This document shows, one piece after another, positions 10,669 to 22,384 of a DNA stretch of 64,000 nt (position 1 is its first letter; the number at the start of each line of letters is the position of its first letter). This DNA comes from Microvelia longipes (lineage: Eukaryota > Arthropoda > Insecta > Hemiptera > Veliidae): NCBI GenBank assembly GCA_018340805.1, contig JACMZG010001913.1, forward strand, positions 36,977,985 through 37,041,984, read 5' to 3'. A program made the translations under genes and the position numbers. Below the pieces are notes generated by a model, which was not told the origin of the DNA, did no database searches, and saw only the letters and a program-made list of their open reading frames with translations.

Positions 10669-10925
10669 AAAGCCACTCAGGCCCGCGAAGCGGCCTGTGT
10701 GAAGAGGGCTGTGAAAATTCGCTAGATACATGGCAAAATGCATGTAACAAGAACAATAATGAAACAACACATAAATACAAAACACAACAATGTGCCGCAA
10801 AGCGGCCACAGGGAGGCCCCCGGCCGCGAAGCGCCCCGGTGGCCGACGCCGCGGAGCGGACGAGGCGCGAAGCGCCGAGGCCGCGTAGCGGCTACGGGCC
10901 GAAGGCCCGTATTTATGAATGTGCA
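10669..10925. repeat. GC-rich cluster of mini-hairpins
   Basis: An island of high G+C in an AT-rich region, made of consecutive short palindromes: CCGCAAAGCGG, GGCGCGAAGCGCC, GCCGCGTAGCGGC and CGGGCCGAAGGCCCG among others. Several have the GCGAAGC core, a DNA sequence known to form an unusually stable mini-hairpin. The flanks (ATGGCAAAATGCATGTAACAAG, spacing, then GCAAAGCGGCCACAGGGAGG) match the cluster at 61,840-61,975, and inverted relatives occur at 22,385-22,530 and 44,568-44,712. It therefore belongs to a dispersed element, probably joined to family B, which flanks two of the copies. Confidence 0.65.
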
Positions 10926-10962
10926 TGCTCAAAATTTTATGAAATCGCCCAAATTTAAGTTT

Positions 10963-11540
10963 TCTTAAAATAAGTGTTTCCCTGTGGGTGGAACATCAAT
11001 TGTGCCCCAATTGTGACCCTGTGGGTGGAAATCAAAACATGCATAAAACATTTTTTAAAGGTGATCAAATTTCCAATAAAGCGAGTGTTCAATCATCAAT
11101 AATGGAAAACTGCAACCAAAGTTATGGCTCTTTCAAAAACACCAAAAAATTGTTAATTTATGCAAAGTTGGGAATTTCTTTAAACAATTATTGACTTTTT
11201 GTGCATTTTTTGGCCATTTAACGAATGTCATAACTTTAGTTGCAGTTATCTGATTTTGAAGGAAAAACACTCGTTTTATAAGAAATTTTATTAGCTTTTT
11301 AGCTAAAAATCCTCTTCGTGTTTTTGCATGCGACCTACAGGGAACCACTTATTGCAGAAAACTGTAATTTGTGCCATTTTATAATATTTTAGGCGAGCGC
11401 ATTCATATGAAGGACTCCACTCTGGATTGGCAGCCAAATTTTCTTTCTTCATAATTTAAGGTATATTTTCAGAAAAAAATTGGTTGGAAGTAGTACAAAA
11501 TGAGTCACATTTTTTAGATCTGGCTCTTAGACTATTAACT
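10963..11540. mobile_element. Family B foldback repeat
   Basis: The stretch 10,963-11,372 is an inverted repeat. TTAAAATAAGTGTTTCCCTG near 10,966 pairs imperfectly with CAGGGAACCACTTATTGCAG near 11,338. CTGCAACCAAAGTTATG near 11,110 pairs with CATAACTTTAGTTGCAG near 11,230, and AACAATT motifs lie near the centre. The right part continues to CAAAATGAGTCACATTTTTT at about 11,499 and a TCTGGCTCTTAGAC end, the shared family B terminus. Confidence 0.55.
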
Positions 11541-11607
11541 TAACGTAAATAACTTAATACATTGAGATTCGTTTAAATACGACAAGCATATTTATATGGT
11601 TGTTCTT

Positions 11608-11680
11608 GGATCATAAAATTCTTGCAGCATCAAGCGTGGCCATTGCCTGAATAGGTGAACGCTGGGAATGAAACAAATGC
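11608..11680 (+). repeat. 5S-rRNA-like SINE copy 3
   Basis: TTGCAGCATCAAGCGTGGCC, then ATTGCCTGAATAGGTGAACG and CTGGGAATGAAACAAATGC, aligns with 5S box A (AAGCAGCRTCGGGC) through box C (GATGGGTGACCGCCTGGGAA). The SINE tail ATGAAACAAATGC is shared with other copies. Confidence 0.5.
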
Positions 11681-11689
11681 ATGAAATTA

Positions 11690-12966
11690 AATTTAAATTT
11701 AATTAATTAATTAATTTTTATTAATTAAAAAGTAAATTTTTCTTGAATGTGGATGAAGTTGGATGTAAATAATTTGTTGGATTAATTTAAATTGATTAGT
11801 TTGCAATAGTGGTGGTTATTTTTAATTGAAAGTGATTTTTTGGTGGTGGATATTTTTGGTTGAAACGGATTAGTTTTTGTTTTTGGTGATTATTTTTTGT
11901 AGAATTTGATTAATTTTTTTTTGGTGGTGATTATTTGTTAACTAAAAATAGTTTAATGTCCATAAAAGGCAAAAATCTAAAAAAAACTAATCGTAGGAGA
12001 GGGCAGAAAAAACCAATAAGGGGGCAGAAAAAACTAATATACCTCTAGAAAGAAAGTAGAGTAATATTTGTCTTTATATCCATTTTGTTTTTCATTTTAT
12101 CACATTAGCGTATGTATACAGGAGAGGTATTCAGTTCGAGCTAAAAATTCGATAGGTTTACCTAAATTATTTTATTTTTTTATGGGGAGTCAAATATTGC
12201 AAAATTGAGAAATCAAATATATTATCAAGAATTTCTCAAAATATTTGACATGCCAGAGTTTTGAATTTTTATGGAAAAAGAATGTTCAGAATTTGTTTAA
12301 AAATTGAAAACTTGCTGTGAGATTTTTTTAAAGTAAAGTGGGAATGGTTGCGGCTTTCTGATAGATTAATTGGCACAACAGCTGACGTCCTTTATTTTTT
12401 TATCCATCATAAATTAAGGATTTGAATAAAGCAGATGACGTGCTCAGAAGATTTTCCATGTAAAAGTGACCCTGTCGAGGATAAAAAGCAGAGAAGAATC
12501 CATTAAAATACATACGTGTAAAACAAACTGCACATGTTTTTCCAAGCATGCTTACTATAATTACAATAGATGTTCATAACATCTATTCATAATATATTAG
12601 ATGTTTGGACCTATTCCTCCTCAAAAGCTTTAATAATATTATTTTTTAATATTTTAATTAATGCTGACCTCTACGCCAGCATTTTTTACGTTACAATTGT
12701 AGTTTTAGTTTTTTTCAAACGATGGACCACCAAATCTGTGAAGGAAGGAAAATTTTTTTTGTGTGATTTCAAAATTACCAACAATTTGTACGTAATTACC
12801 ATTTAAATATGGTGTAACTTTTAGATAAAACATGGTATACTCTTGTTATATTCTACGAAATTCATAACAACGTATTAGGTAGACTATTGTTTAACTCTCT
12901 GTACAATTATAATTTTACTATAAGGTAATATGCTATAACATCTATAACACAAACTAGAATTACATA
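11690..12966. other. AT-rich spacer
   Basis: Runs of AATTAATTAATT near 11,695 and TTGGTGGTGATTATTT repeats at 11,810-11,940. No gene supported. Confidence 0.4.
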
Positions 12967-12967
12967 T

Positions 12968-13021
<54 letters not shown>
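12967..13021. repeat. (AT)n microsatellite
   Basis: Uninterrupted AT dinucleotides. Confidence 0.9.
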
Positions 13022-13023
<2 letters not shown>

Positions 13024-13159
13024 AATTCGTTTATTTTATAGAATACAAAAAAAAAACATGCAAATTAATATAAATTAGTACTATAGTTATTGCAATAATT
13101 TTATTTTTTAACTTCTTTTGTAAAGCCGCGCAATAGCATAAGCTTGTGCGTATATATGC

Positions 13160-13175
13160 GTATATAATATATATA

Positions 13176-13230
<55 letters not shown>

Positions 13231-13232
13231 AA
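13160..13232. repeat. (AT)n microsatellite
   Basis: AT dinucleotides with a few phase breaks. Confidence 0.9.
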
Positions 13233-14999
13233 TACATATCTGTGTGAGAGCATATTTGTGAATGATTGTATGTGTGGTCGCGCTTGTTAATTTAGGTAAT
13301 TACCAGTTTTAGGTAATTTAGGTAATTATAAGTAAATAAAACTGTTTTATTTTAAATGTTATATTATTAAACGTATATTTCATAGCTGGCTATAAAGTTT
13401 TTAAAGGCAGTAAAAGTTGAAATTAGTTTTGTACTCTCAAGTTAAGTTTCGTGGGATACCAATATCGTTTATTATGAGACGTATAATTTTGTTAATATGA
13501 CAGCAATTTAAAAACTTATGAGGAATTTATATTACTTTTCCTTTTTATATAAAATATTATTTATCGTACATATAATTTTATACATTATATAATTAAAGTC
13601 TAAGTTTAAAACGCCTGAGGATCTGTTGTTAAAAAACTAAATAAATGTCGCAAAACCATAATAAACGTCTGTAAACTAATATGTTGTGTAAAACATATAA
13701 ATAACTGAAAAAAGGAAAAATATGCAAGTATAAACATCATTAATTTTACCTAAAGAACAATAATTGTCCTTAATATAATCAATAATCACAATTATTGCGT
13801 CTTTTTTCAGTTCTGCTCGTTCCTAGAGGAGGAGCTAATAGTGATAGAAAAAATAAAGAGCGAAATAGTAACTATTGTGATAATAGAATCGAAATATTAA
13901 AAAAAAATCAGGTACGGTGTATTTTGTAATTTTTCCTATTTCCGGGCAGCACAAGTCTCGAGCAAAAAATAACCTGGGAGCTACGATAATAACTTACACT
14001 GACAAATACAGAAAGACAAACTGTAAAGCCACTAAGGAGGCAATTAAAATACATAAAACCTTTCATATGACATCCTGGTTTTGGATTTTTTTGAAAAAAC
14101 GATACTTTTCCAATATACCTACGATATAAATGAGTGAAAGAAGAGACTATTTGACCGCTGATACAGCTCGACAGGATAAGGCAACTTTTTTAACAGGTAA
14201 GCAGGTATTCTTGTTTAATTCCAGGATGAAGTAGTTTTAAGAGTGGAAAGCCCTTACTTTCTGGATCGAAAGAGAGCAAGTGATAACTTTCCGATAAGGA
14301 TGACTTTCTTTGATATCACCCACTACCTCCGTTGCTCACTTGCAGTGTAGATGTAGGTTAGTTTTGCTTGTTGTAGCAGTGCCCATTTGTATTGATGAGA
14401 AGCTAAGTAGAAATACAGGTCGAAAGGCGTCTGACGAAATCCTGATGATGACCTTTGTGATCCATTCTACCTCAGCGTTGATGGCGGGTGCGTGCTCTCT
14501 TAAGCTGGATAATAGCTTTAAAAATGACCATTTAAACGACCAAAGACCAGAGCTTCACCGTAAAGTCTGATGGAAGCACTTTCCACGCCACAGTCGAAGG
14601 CCAGCGAAGTATAATTATTGCAAATCAAGCCTGACTAAAAACTACAAAGCTATGAATGTTGCAGTTAAAAAAATCAGAACAAAAGTTTTGAAACCCAATG
14701 TTGAAAATAGTTTTTAAAAAGTTTCATAAAGGTTATTATTAATTATTATTTAGAGTTAAATTAACTTTGGCATATTTTTCGAAGAATCTGAAAGTTACGG
14801 AGTGTTTTTGTACTCTCAACTTTTTAATTATTTTATATTTCCCCTTACTCTGAGTTTTACTTCAATAATAACAATTTTAAAAATACTTTCAAATTGACTT
14901 TTTGGAACTTGCATTAGCTATTGAATTATATTCTCTATCCAATAGTTCTAGGCTCTTCATATGTAGGCTCACGTCTCTTTTACTTTTTTCTCACTTATA
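13233..14999. other. Spacer
   Basis: Mostly AT-rich with no supported gene. The less AT-biased part at about 14,300-14,640 holds a weak resemblance to a BEL-type integrase segment, which I did not accept as a gene. Confidence 0.35.
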
Positions 15000-15690
15000 C
15001 CTTATTATTATTATTATTATTAATGATTAATAATAATAATGATATTATTATTGCTGCGACTGAAGTCTATTGTACAATCCCTCAATTCGTCCAGGTGAGA
15101 TAATCCTTTTTCCCGGACTATGTCTAGGATAGTCATGACCAGATTCATTGGTAGAGTCAAACTAGTGAGAGTGCTGCTACCAAAGTTGGAGAACCTTTGA
15201 AAGGCTAGGGCTTCACATATCAAAAGTATGTGAGGGGCAGTTTCGAATTCCAATTCACAAAGCCTACACATTGAGTTATCTTTAAAGATGCCAATGGTAT
15301 GGAGGTGTTTTCGGAGGTGACAGTGACCAGTTAGTAGTCCAGTTACTGTTCTAAGGTCCCTTCTGCTTAGACTGAGGAGGTCTTCAGTTGCTTTAAGACT
15401 GGGTCCTTTTAACATAAGTTTACTGTGCCTCATGCCACAGGATTTGCTCTAATGGTGCAGGTGATTGGTTAAGAGCCAATTTTTAATTAAACCTTTGGGT
15501 ATGGCTACTATGGGTTTAGGGCCTTACAGGAGTGGTCTCAACCCCCTTTTTTGCAAGGATGTCTGCTTGCTTATTACCTTCAATTCCCTTATGGCCAGGC
15601 ACCCATCTGATTGCTACACCATTGTTGAGTGACAAGGTTAGAAGGTTTTGTAAGCACTCCCAGAAAAGCTTAGAGTTTGTCTGGTCATGA
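15000..15690 (-). pseudogene. LINE ORF2 3' end: RNase H domain relic with (TAA)n tail
   Basis: On the minus strand the stretch from about 15,690 downward encodes an RNase H signature: a DQTNSKLFWECLQNLL segment, then WVPGHKGIEGNKQADILAK. After a stop and a frame change comes the C-terminal region (open at 15,020-15,433) with TGLLTGHCHLRKHLHTIGI, a zinc-finger-like CRLCE...H...C motif (HILLICEAL) and RFSNFG, typical of RNase-H-bearing LINEs of the I/LOA-like type. It ends in mixed (TAA)n/(ATT)n at 15,000-15,055, as such elements do. The RT and endonuclease are missing, so this is a 5'-truncated copy; its 5' junction meets the 65-bp minisatellite at about 15,690. Confidence 0.75.
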
Positions 15691-16090
15691 CAGGAGCTCT
15701 ACTCCTGTCATTACCAGTTATGACTGTTATACAACCAAAGAGTAAAACATTTTATAAACAACTCTACTCCTTTCATGACTGGGTTTGACTGTTAAATAAC
15801 CACAAAGTAGAACAATTTATAAACAGCTATACCCCTGTCATGACCAGTTTTGACAGTTAGAGTAAACATTTTAAACAACTCTACTCCGTATGACCACTGT
15901 TATATAACCACAGAGTAGAAATTTAAACATTCTACTCCTGTCATGACCGGGTTTTACTGTTATATAACCACAGAGTAAAACATTTTATAAACAATTCTAC
16001 TCCTGTCATGACCAGGTTTTACTGTTATATAACCACCAAGTAAAACATTTTATAAACAACTCTACTCCTGGCATGACCGGGACTTGCGGT
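15691..16090. repeat. ~65-bp minisatellite, about 6 copies
   Basis: The unit starts TCTACTCCTGTCATGACC, then TGTTATATAACCAC and AGTAAAACATTTTATAAACA. Units three and four carry internal deletions; the last (from about 16,062) runs into unrelated sequence. The array begins with CATGACAGGAGCTCTACTCC, a small palindrome at the junction with the LINE relic. Confidence 0.85.
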
Positions 16091-16152
16091 TTTTGTAGCA
16101 ATCCGTGTTACGAACACCATTGTATATATTATAATTAGATCATAATTGCTTT

Positions 16153-16633
16153 AAAATTAGATTATAAGCTTATAATTAAGCTTTCAAAAGGGTAACTTAT
16201 ATTCAGGATTTATTTTAGTGGGAGGGAGAACAACTAGGCTTAATGGATCAACTAGAATACTTCCTACCAGGAAATAATTAGAATAACCCTTCTCCGTCTT
16301 ACGGCAACTTACTTCAACTTATTAAAAAAACTATATTATTTTTCATGAAGAAAGACAATTGTTTGATCTTACAGTAAGATCCCAACCCTCACCTCCCTGG
16401 TTGATTGATCTTACCCTTAATGGTTAGATTAATCAACTGTCATTCTTAAAAATAAAATAGTGTTTTAATAAGTTAAAGTAAGTTACATCAAGACGAAGAA
16501 GGATTATTCAAATAATTTCCAAGTAGGAAATATCCTGGTTGTTCCTTATACCTTCTTCTTCTGTAATAAATCCTGAATATAATCATATAATGTTGCCCTT
16601 CTGAACCCTTTTTCAAGCTTATAATCTAATTTT
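16153..16633. mobile_element. Foldback element, ~200-bp imperfect arms
   Basis: AAAATTAGATTAT at 16,153 pairs with ATAATCTAATTTT at 16,621-16,633. Further paired blocks run inward: AAGCTT, AAGGGTAAC/GTTGCCCTT, TTCAGGATTTATT/AATAAATCCTGAA, TTCCTACCAGGAAA/TTTCCAAGTAGGAA, CCTTCTCCGTCTT/AAGACGAAGAAGG and CAACTTATTAAAA/TTTTAATAAGTT. The centre near 16,360-16,440 has TTGATCTTAC repeats. The arms differ by many small indels, so it is older than the palindromes at 44.9-47.3 kb. Confidence 0.65.
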
Positions 16634-16809
16634 AATCTTTTACTCTTATTCTTATTATTTTATAAGAAATCTAATATCCTTGAAAATAATACAAACTTAT
16701 CAGATTTTTTATATTTAACCCTTTGGGGGGTACCCTTACTGTTTTAAACAAGGATGTACTTTTCAAAACTTTCTATATTACTTTTCCTCATTAATACTGT
16801 ACATATATA

Positions 16810-17130
16810 GGAAAAGTATTGTGTTTGCAAAGAAATCAAAACCGGGATGAAACTGGAATTATCCGTTTCAGTGTTTTTAAGGCAGGTGTTTTTAAGGCAG
16901 GTGTTTTTTAATCATAAAACACGGAAAAAATTTGTGATCTAATTGAAATTTAGCATGCATGTAGCCATGCATAAGACTAACATATGAGCCAAGTTTTATT
17001 TCATTATTAGCATTATTTTAGTTTTTATATAATGACTTGTAAAGGTTTTTAAAGTTTGATCAAAATCAGAAATTTATCCAATTGAGTTAAAATTCGGTGT
17101 AAGTGTATACCTTGACGTGATAAAAAGTAG
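16810..17130. repeat. Family D repeat fragment
   Basis: GAAAAGTATTGTGTTTGCAA, AATCAAAACCGGGATG, GGAATTATCCGTTTC and GTGTTTTTAAGGCAGGTG follow the family D head order; GCATGCATGTAGCC and TTCATTTC-type blocks follow. The TGACGTCA block is absent. Confidence 0.45.
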
Positions 17131-17172
17131 CCTAAGTTTCGTTTCAATACAAGTATATCGACGATTTTTGTT

Positions 17173-17342
17173 GGATTATAAAAATTAAGCAGCATCGACC
17201 GTGTCTAGTTCTGTATGGGTGACCGCTAAGTAATAGTAAATACGGATGCATTTACTATCTGAAGACAAGCGAAGCGTGTCTTAACACATGTTGCTGTATA
17301 AATTGGCGAATTGTCGATTCTGAGGACGAGCGAAGCGAATGT
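17173..17342 (+). repeat. 5S-rRNA-like SINE copy 4
   Basis: The clearest match to 5S rRNA in the window: AAAATTAAGCAGCATCGACC, then GTCTAGTTCTGTATGGGTGA and CCGCTAAGTAATAG, equivalent to box A, intermediate element and box C. The tail TTTACTATCTGAAGACAAGC and GAAGCGTGTC follows, and a second tail-like stretch CTGAGGACGAGCGAAGCGAA at about 17,318 ends it. Confidence 0.6.
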
Positions 17343-18239
17343 GATGGGGTGAGGAAACGCATACCCCAATGTACTCCGAGCCCGATTCTTTCTTTCTACA
17401 TCAAAACCCTAGGGCTGAGGTTATTAAAATTTCAGTTAAATTTCTGTAACACTATTATGTGGAAATTTTTTTTCAATTGACCATCAATTTTCGCTACAGC
17501 ATAATTTTGAATATGTTATTCGACATAGATATAATGTAGAGCCAATAAGATCCTAATAGGTGAAGGAATGTTTCAAATAATATAATTATGTCGCTGAATA
17601 CATTTCAGCAACAATTTGTAAAATACGAATCTTGGAAAATTCACAACAGTCTGTGAATTCTATTAATACGTTATACAAAATTACTCAAAATATTTCTAAA
17701 ATTGGATGTATGCTTTAAATTTTTGAAAATCTCAAAATGTAAAATATACAAAAAGTTTCTTCATTGAAATACAAACTTTAAGGAAAACATAATAAAGCGT
17801 TATTAAAACCGGTGAAACTAATGTTAGTTTATATGGAACAAATGTTTTAAACTTTTGAAACTAATCGTGTATAAAATAGCTATGAAGACATATTAAGGTA
17901 GAAAAGTGAGTTTTTGCTACTTTTAGGTAGTTATGTTGATCTCAGTGGGCAAAATCGAATAAACTATACAATTTTAATTCCTGGGCTTTCCAAAAATATT
18001 CTTGTTGGTTCCCTAGCTTGCTGACGTGTACCACTCACGAGGGGATGTCGATTGAGTTCATTAATACACGGGACAAAAATGTTCTGCTCGTTGTAAGTTT
18101 AGGATTTCACCAACAACAAGGCAAAAAATAAAACCATAAATGGTTTGAACATTGAAATAGAATTAATTGTTTTACAATTTACGCGTGCGATATAGTTATT
18201 AACTTACCAAGGGAGGATAGTAACGTTTTGCTCCCTGAT
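17343..18239. other. Spacer
   Basis: AT-rich, no gene or recognisable repeat. Confidence 0.4.
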
Positions 18240-18345
18240 CAGTCAAGTTGGTTCCTGAGGCTAAAACCGAAGAAACCAACGAAGCCGTGAGCCTCCCTCG
18301 GCTCACGAGACGAAGCCGAGGGAGTTAACTATTTTTCGCAAGCAA
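18240..18345. repeat. Short GC-richer hairpin region
   Basis: CTCCCTCGGCT pairs with AGCCGAGGGAG (about 18,292-18,323) over an 11-bp stem and a 10-base loop. The alternative hairpin GTGAGCC/GGCTCAC overlaps it. Similar CTCCCTCG and CTCGTGAGC words occur at 61,640-61,700 inside a MITE. Confidence 0.5.
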
Positions 18346-18814
18346 CGCTCTGTTTCCCCTATGGTAAATTTAAGTATCCGGAATTAAAAAAATAGTATAA
18401 TAATAAACAGTGAGTGTTGAAATTACGGTATGCTTTCTTAAAGTTTCCTTTTGATTCATTAATAATGAATGATTATCAATAAAGGCATTTTTACATAATT
18501 CGCCTCATAAATGTTTTACCTAATTAAGAAATCAATCAAACTTGTGAATGAATCCAATAAAATAAAGATCAGCATTTTTAAGATTTTTAAAATTTTATTC
18601 CAGATGCTTACCCTGGGGCTTTTTAATATCAAATAAACATTTTATGGTTCTATGTTTATTAATCATGTTGATTATTTTTGTTAACTAATATGCTTATTTT
18701 ATGACCACATATAATAAGCAAGTCATTTATAACAGACATTGACTATTAGGAAGGAGCAATATATATCTGTGGTGTACAACTCCTTGGTTCTTTTAATACT
18801 TGCTAAATAAATAA

Positions 18815-18896
18815 CTAATATAATATATATATTATATTATATAATATAATATATATTATATATATATAATAATATATATATATATATATATATATA
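18815..18896. repeat. (AT)n microsatellite with phase breaks
   Basis: TATAATATA-type AT tract. Confidence 0.9.
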
Positions 18897-18934
18897 GTTG
18901 TTCTTTAATCACTTGCTAAATACATATTAATAAC

Positions 18935-18989
18935 ATATATATATATATATATAATATATATTATATATATATATATATATTATATATCT
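18935..18989. repeat. (AT)n microsatellite
   Basis: AT dinucleotides. The tract is preceded by a near duplicate of the sequence before the tract at 18,815 (GTTCTTT..A.(T)ACTTGCTAAATA), so tract and flank look tandemly duplicated. Confidence 0.85.
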
Positions 18990-20029
18990 ATTAAGTGAGT
19001 GAAGTAAGAAGAGGTAAAAAATGCCAATTCCCAGTGTAGCACATACTATTTTTTCGGGCGCAGTAATAGTGGGTATAATAGCATGTAATAGTAAATATAT
19101 ATAGCAATGCGTGTTATAGTAAATAGTATAATGTATAAAAATTACACTTCTTTTGATCGCCACGTTGGCCAAAAGTTTCCATCACTAGCCATCAAGTCTG
19201 AATCACTAGCCATGATTATTAAACCCTTGATAATTTAACCAGCACTTGAATATTAATTAACACTTAAACTTCACCAGCGAAAGTGAAAAACTACGAAACA
19301 GTCGCAGACAGTTTCTTATTGTCACCACGTCTAACTGTGGTGACAATTTCAATTTATTGTACAAATTTCAAACATTTCTATCTAAATTATAAATTTTTTT
19401 TCCCAAGGTCTAGGGTTCGCTTCTGCTCTCAAATTTAAATAAATAATTTTTAACGTTAGATAATATTTCGAGTTTAACAAATGCCAACTTCTCTAGATAG
19501 TTTCCTCTGGGGTCATCTTTAATGAGCTTTTAGCATTTTAAAAGCAGTATTATTAAATTTGGTAAGCTAAGTTTAATGTTGCACTATAATTGAACCACTC
19601 ATTAAAGCTAAGAATAGCATTAAACTGACAAACCACACAATTATTTTGTTGTCCTAGTGTTGTCTTGTCTAAGGGAAATTTACTGAGACAGAATTAATTC
19701 AATTTAATTTTAATGCCTAGACAATTCAAATTTATTCTCTATAATTGCATAGCAGTTACGCAAAGTGCGTTACATTTAATGTAATGCATTGCTTGTTAAA
19801 TTATAATGCCTCGTTTTATGAAAATATTTATTCTTTTTTATAAATCTATTAACGCCTTTATGATTAATTGAATCCGTTTACAGTCCTGAAATTCCTAATA
19901 TGCCACCCATATCAAAAACGAATAAGTTCTAATAAAATTTGGTAGAAATTTCAGCGGATCCTTTCAGTACTTTGCGTCTAATTTCTTTAATAAGAAAGCA
20001 AAAATAAGCCACTAAAGAAGCAAAAAGTT
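18990..20029. other. Spacer with one short hairpin
   Basis: No gene seen. ATTGTCACCAC at 19,318-19,328 pairs perfectly with GTGGTGACAAT at 19,337-19,347 (8-base loop). It may be chance or a small RNA hairpin. Confidence 0.4.
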
Positions 20030-20400
20030 TTGGGGATAAAGAAAAAATTAGTGAGTAAAGGTAAATGATAAAAAATTATTAGAAAATATAGAAGCGATAA
20101 TTGTGTGTAAAGGCTCAAAAATTAGAAAATATAGTAGCGAAAATTAGTGAGTAAAGAATAAAAAAAATAGAAAATAGAGAACAAAAATTAGTGAGTAAAG
20201 GATAAAAAAATAGAAAATATAGAAACAAAAATTAATGAGTAAAGAAGCAAATATTTGAAAGAAAGAAAAAGGAAATAGTGAGTGGAAAAGGAAAAAATCA
20301 GTAAGTGAAGAAACTAACATTAGTAAGTGGAAAGAATAAATTAGCAAGTAACAATAATCAAATCAGTGAGTATAAAACCATAAATTAGTGGTTAAAGAAA
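20030..20400. repeat. Degenerate A-rich tandem repeat
   Basis: Repeated words AAAATTAGTGAGTAAAG and GATAAAAAAATAGAAAATAT recur about every 40-60 bp with heavy drift. Confidence 0.6.
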
Positions 20401-21064
20401 CAAAAAAATATTGCCTGGAAACTTTATATGTCATAGATATTCGAAAAAAAGAAATATAACGAAGAGTTAATAACAAAAAAAGAGTAATCATTTCATTTTT
20501 GAATTATAAAAAAGAACAATATTTTGCCAACTTGTAGGCGAGGAAAAGTGAATACAAGTGAATGTGATCTCGCGAAAAATTATACCTTTTGTTTTGTTAT
20601 ATATTTCAAAGAAAGCTTGGTTTTTATTTCCTCAGCCTTTTTTGACGATTTCTTTTAAAGAAATATGATATTTTTTATTCAAACCGTGAATAAATAATAT
20701 TTATTTGTTTATTTTTTATTGAATATTAACTTATAAAAATAAATTTATTTTTATAAGTTATATATAAATTTACAATTGATATATAACAATATAAATTTCA
20801 CACTTTTGGTTATTTTTTCCAACGAGGAAGTAATCTTATTTCTCTTTGGCCGATCCAGAAAAAAGGTAATAAATAAATATTATTGCTCGTCTAATTTGTA
20901 TGCTTTTGATATAGTATAATATTTTTTTTATTCTGAATTATGTATATTTACTGAATACATTGAACAAACTCCCTCATAAAATTAAAGGATTGAATTATAA
21001 TCCTGTAAATTTTATTAGGTTTTGATTAAAATTTGCGTATACAATATAAAATGTATATATATAA
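20401..21064. other. AT-rich spacer
   Basis: No gene recognised. TTATAAAAATAAATTTATTTTTATAA near 20,730-20,755 is an AT palindrome of doubtful meaning. Confidence 0.35.
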
Positions 21065-21302
21065 AATAATAATAATGCCCGTTTAGAGCCTTGTGGCTCA
21101 TCAGGGATAACCCTGCGGAACCACCTCGGGTGGCAGTAGCAACCGTTACGCTCAAAGTAATTCTAAAGTTGGCGATAATTTATCTAACAATAATCTTCTA
21201 TAAACTGAGAGCGTAACCTGGATGCGAACCCCAGACCTCCGTGGGTGTCAAAGGTCAATTTACGACTAACGCCTTAACGACCTCGGCCATGGAGGCGGCC
21301 GA
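21065..21302 (-). repeat. tRNA-derived SINE, best preserved minus-strand copy
   Basis: Read on the minus strand, the head GCCTCCATGGCCGAGGTCGT and TAAGGCGTTAG resembles the 5' half of a class II (Leu/Ser-type) tRNA with an A box (TGGCCGAGGTCG). GGTCTGGGGTTCGCATCC supplies the B box. The body follows (TAACGGTTGCTACTGCCACC, CGAGGTGGTTCCGCAGGG), then the 3' hairpin GAGCC-ACAA-GGCTC, AAACGGGC and an (ATT)n tail. It is about 238 bp, the usual SINE size. The (ATT)n tail implies mobilisation by a LINE with the same tail. Confidence 0.75.
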
Positions 21303-22384
21303 GATCACAAAATGTATGGTCCAATGGTTCAATGGTCCGTCGTGTTCAGCACAATTAAGGTTACCTTTTGTAGGGTGTGGCAAAGGAGTGCACATAATTC
21401 TCAGTGTGGCTCTACATAAAGAATACAGTCCTGAAATTAAACATACAGCATCATGAGTCTTCTCGACCATTCACTGGGTTCAAGATACTCCAGCAACGAA
21501 CCAGGCTCACGTAACACAACAGAAAGGCAAAAACAAAATGAACAATGAACAGACATGTATAGGGTCACCATTGAGATCCCTACAAACATAAATCCTGGAC
21601 AAGGAAAGTAATTAAAACGATGTTAGACAATATTATAAACCCATATAATACCATTTAGATTTGTTAGGTTGGTAGGGAATGGTCAACAGTCCAACTCCTC
21701 TGTTGTGAAAGAATTACTGGAGGTATGCTTCTTCTATGCTATTTTGTATCTTAAGGCGGTGGGTAGAATAAGAGCACGTATACAGAATACTATGAGGAAA
21801 TTTTCGGACTGAAATTTTTAATTTCCTTTTTAGAACAGAGGTATTTCTATTTTTATAGAATTTTTCTCCAAACTTTGGAATTAAACCATCTTAAAAATAA
21901 ATATAATGTTTTAACCTCCACAACTATTTTAAATTAGATGTAGAAATATTAGAGTAAATCATACTTTATCGGCATTCAATAAACTCTGTCATGTTGTTAG
22001 CAGTATTTCAAGTGCTAACCCGAATATTTCGTGTTACTTCTCCAGTATGTTTTGTCGAGAAAATCCCTATTATCTCTTATTGAGGTTCTGTCATGTAACG
22101 TCTTTCTGATTTTGACGCCATTGAATTTGACAAGGCTGGAACGAAGAAAAAAATTATTGACGAAACCGACTTTACTCTAAAGATTTTTTCATTGCTTCTT
22201 TTGTCATCATCTTTTACGGGAAAACGGTAAATACTTTTTGTCTTCCGAGCTCACAACAAAATTAAAAGCGGATGATACTTTTAATTTTTAGGCGAGGAAG
22301 TAAAGTCAATTGCATGCATAGGGGTAGTTGAAATACACCAGTTAAGCCTATATATATTTTAAAAGAATTTAAAAATAAAGATTG
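21303..22384. other. Spacer
   Basis: Less AT-biased at 21,300-21,500, with short frames on both strands but no motif I recognise. The rest is AT-rich. Confidence 0.35.

Noticed and set aside
14310..14640. Possible BEL integrase segment (SDEILMMTFV) on the plus strand
   Set aside because: Only about ten residues resemble the family and no DDE or zinc-finger block is found nearby, so the match is too weak.
15691..16090. CRISPR-like array
   Set aside because: The 65-bp units are contiguous variants of one another with no unique spacers, as in the other minisatellites here.
17176..17235. A genuine 5S rRNA gene
   Set aside because: Only the internal promoter region is recognisable; the 5' and 3' stem sequences of 5S rRNA are absent and the tail is that of the SINE family.
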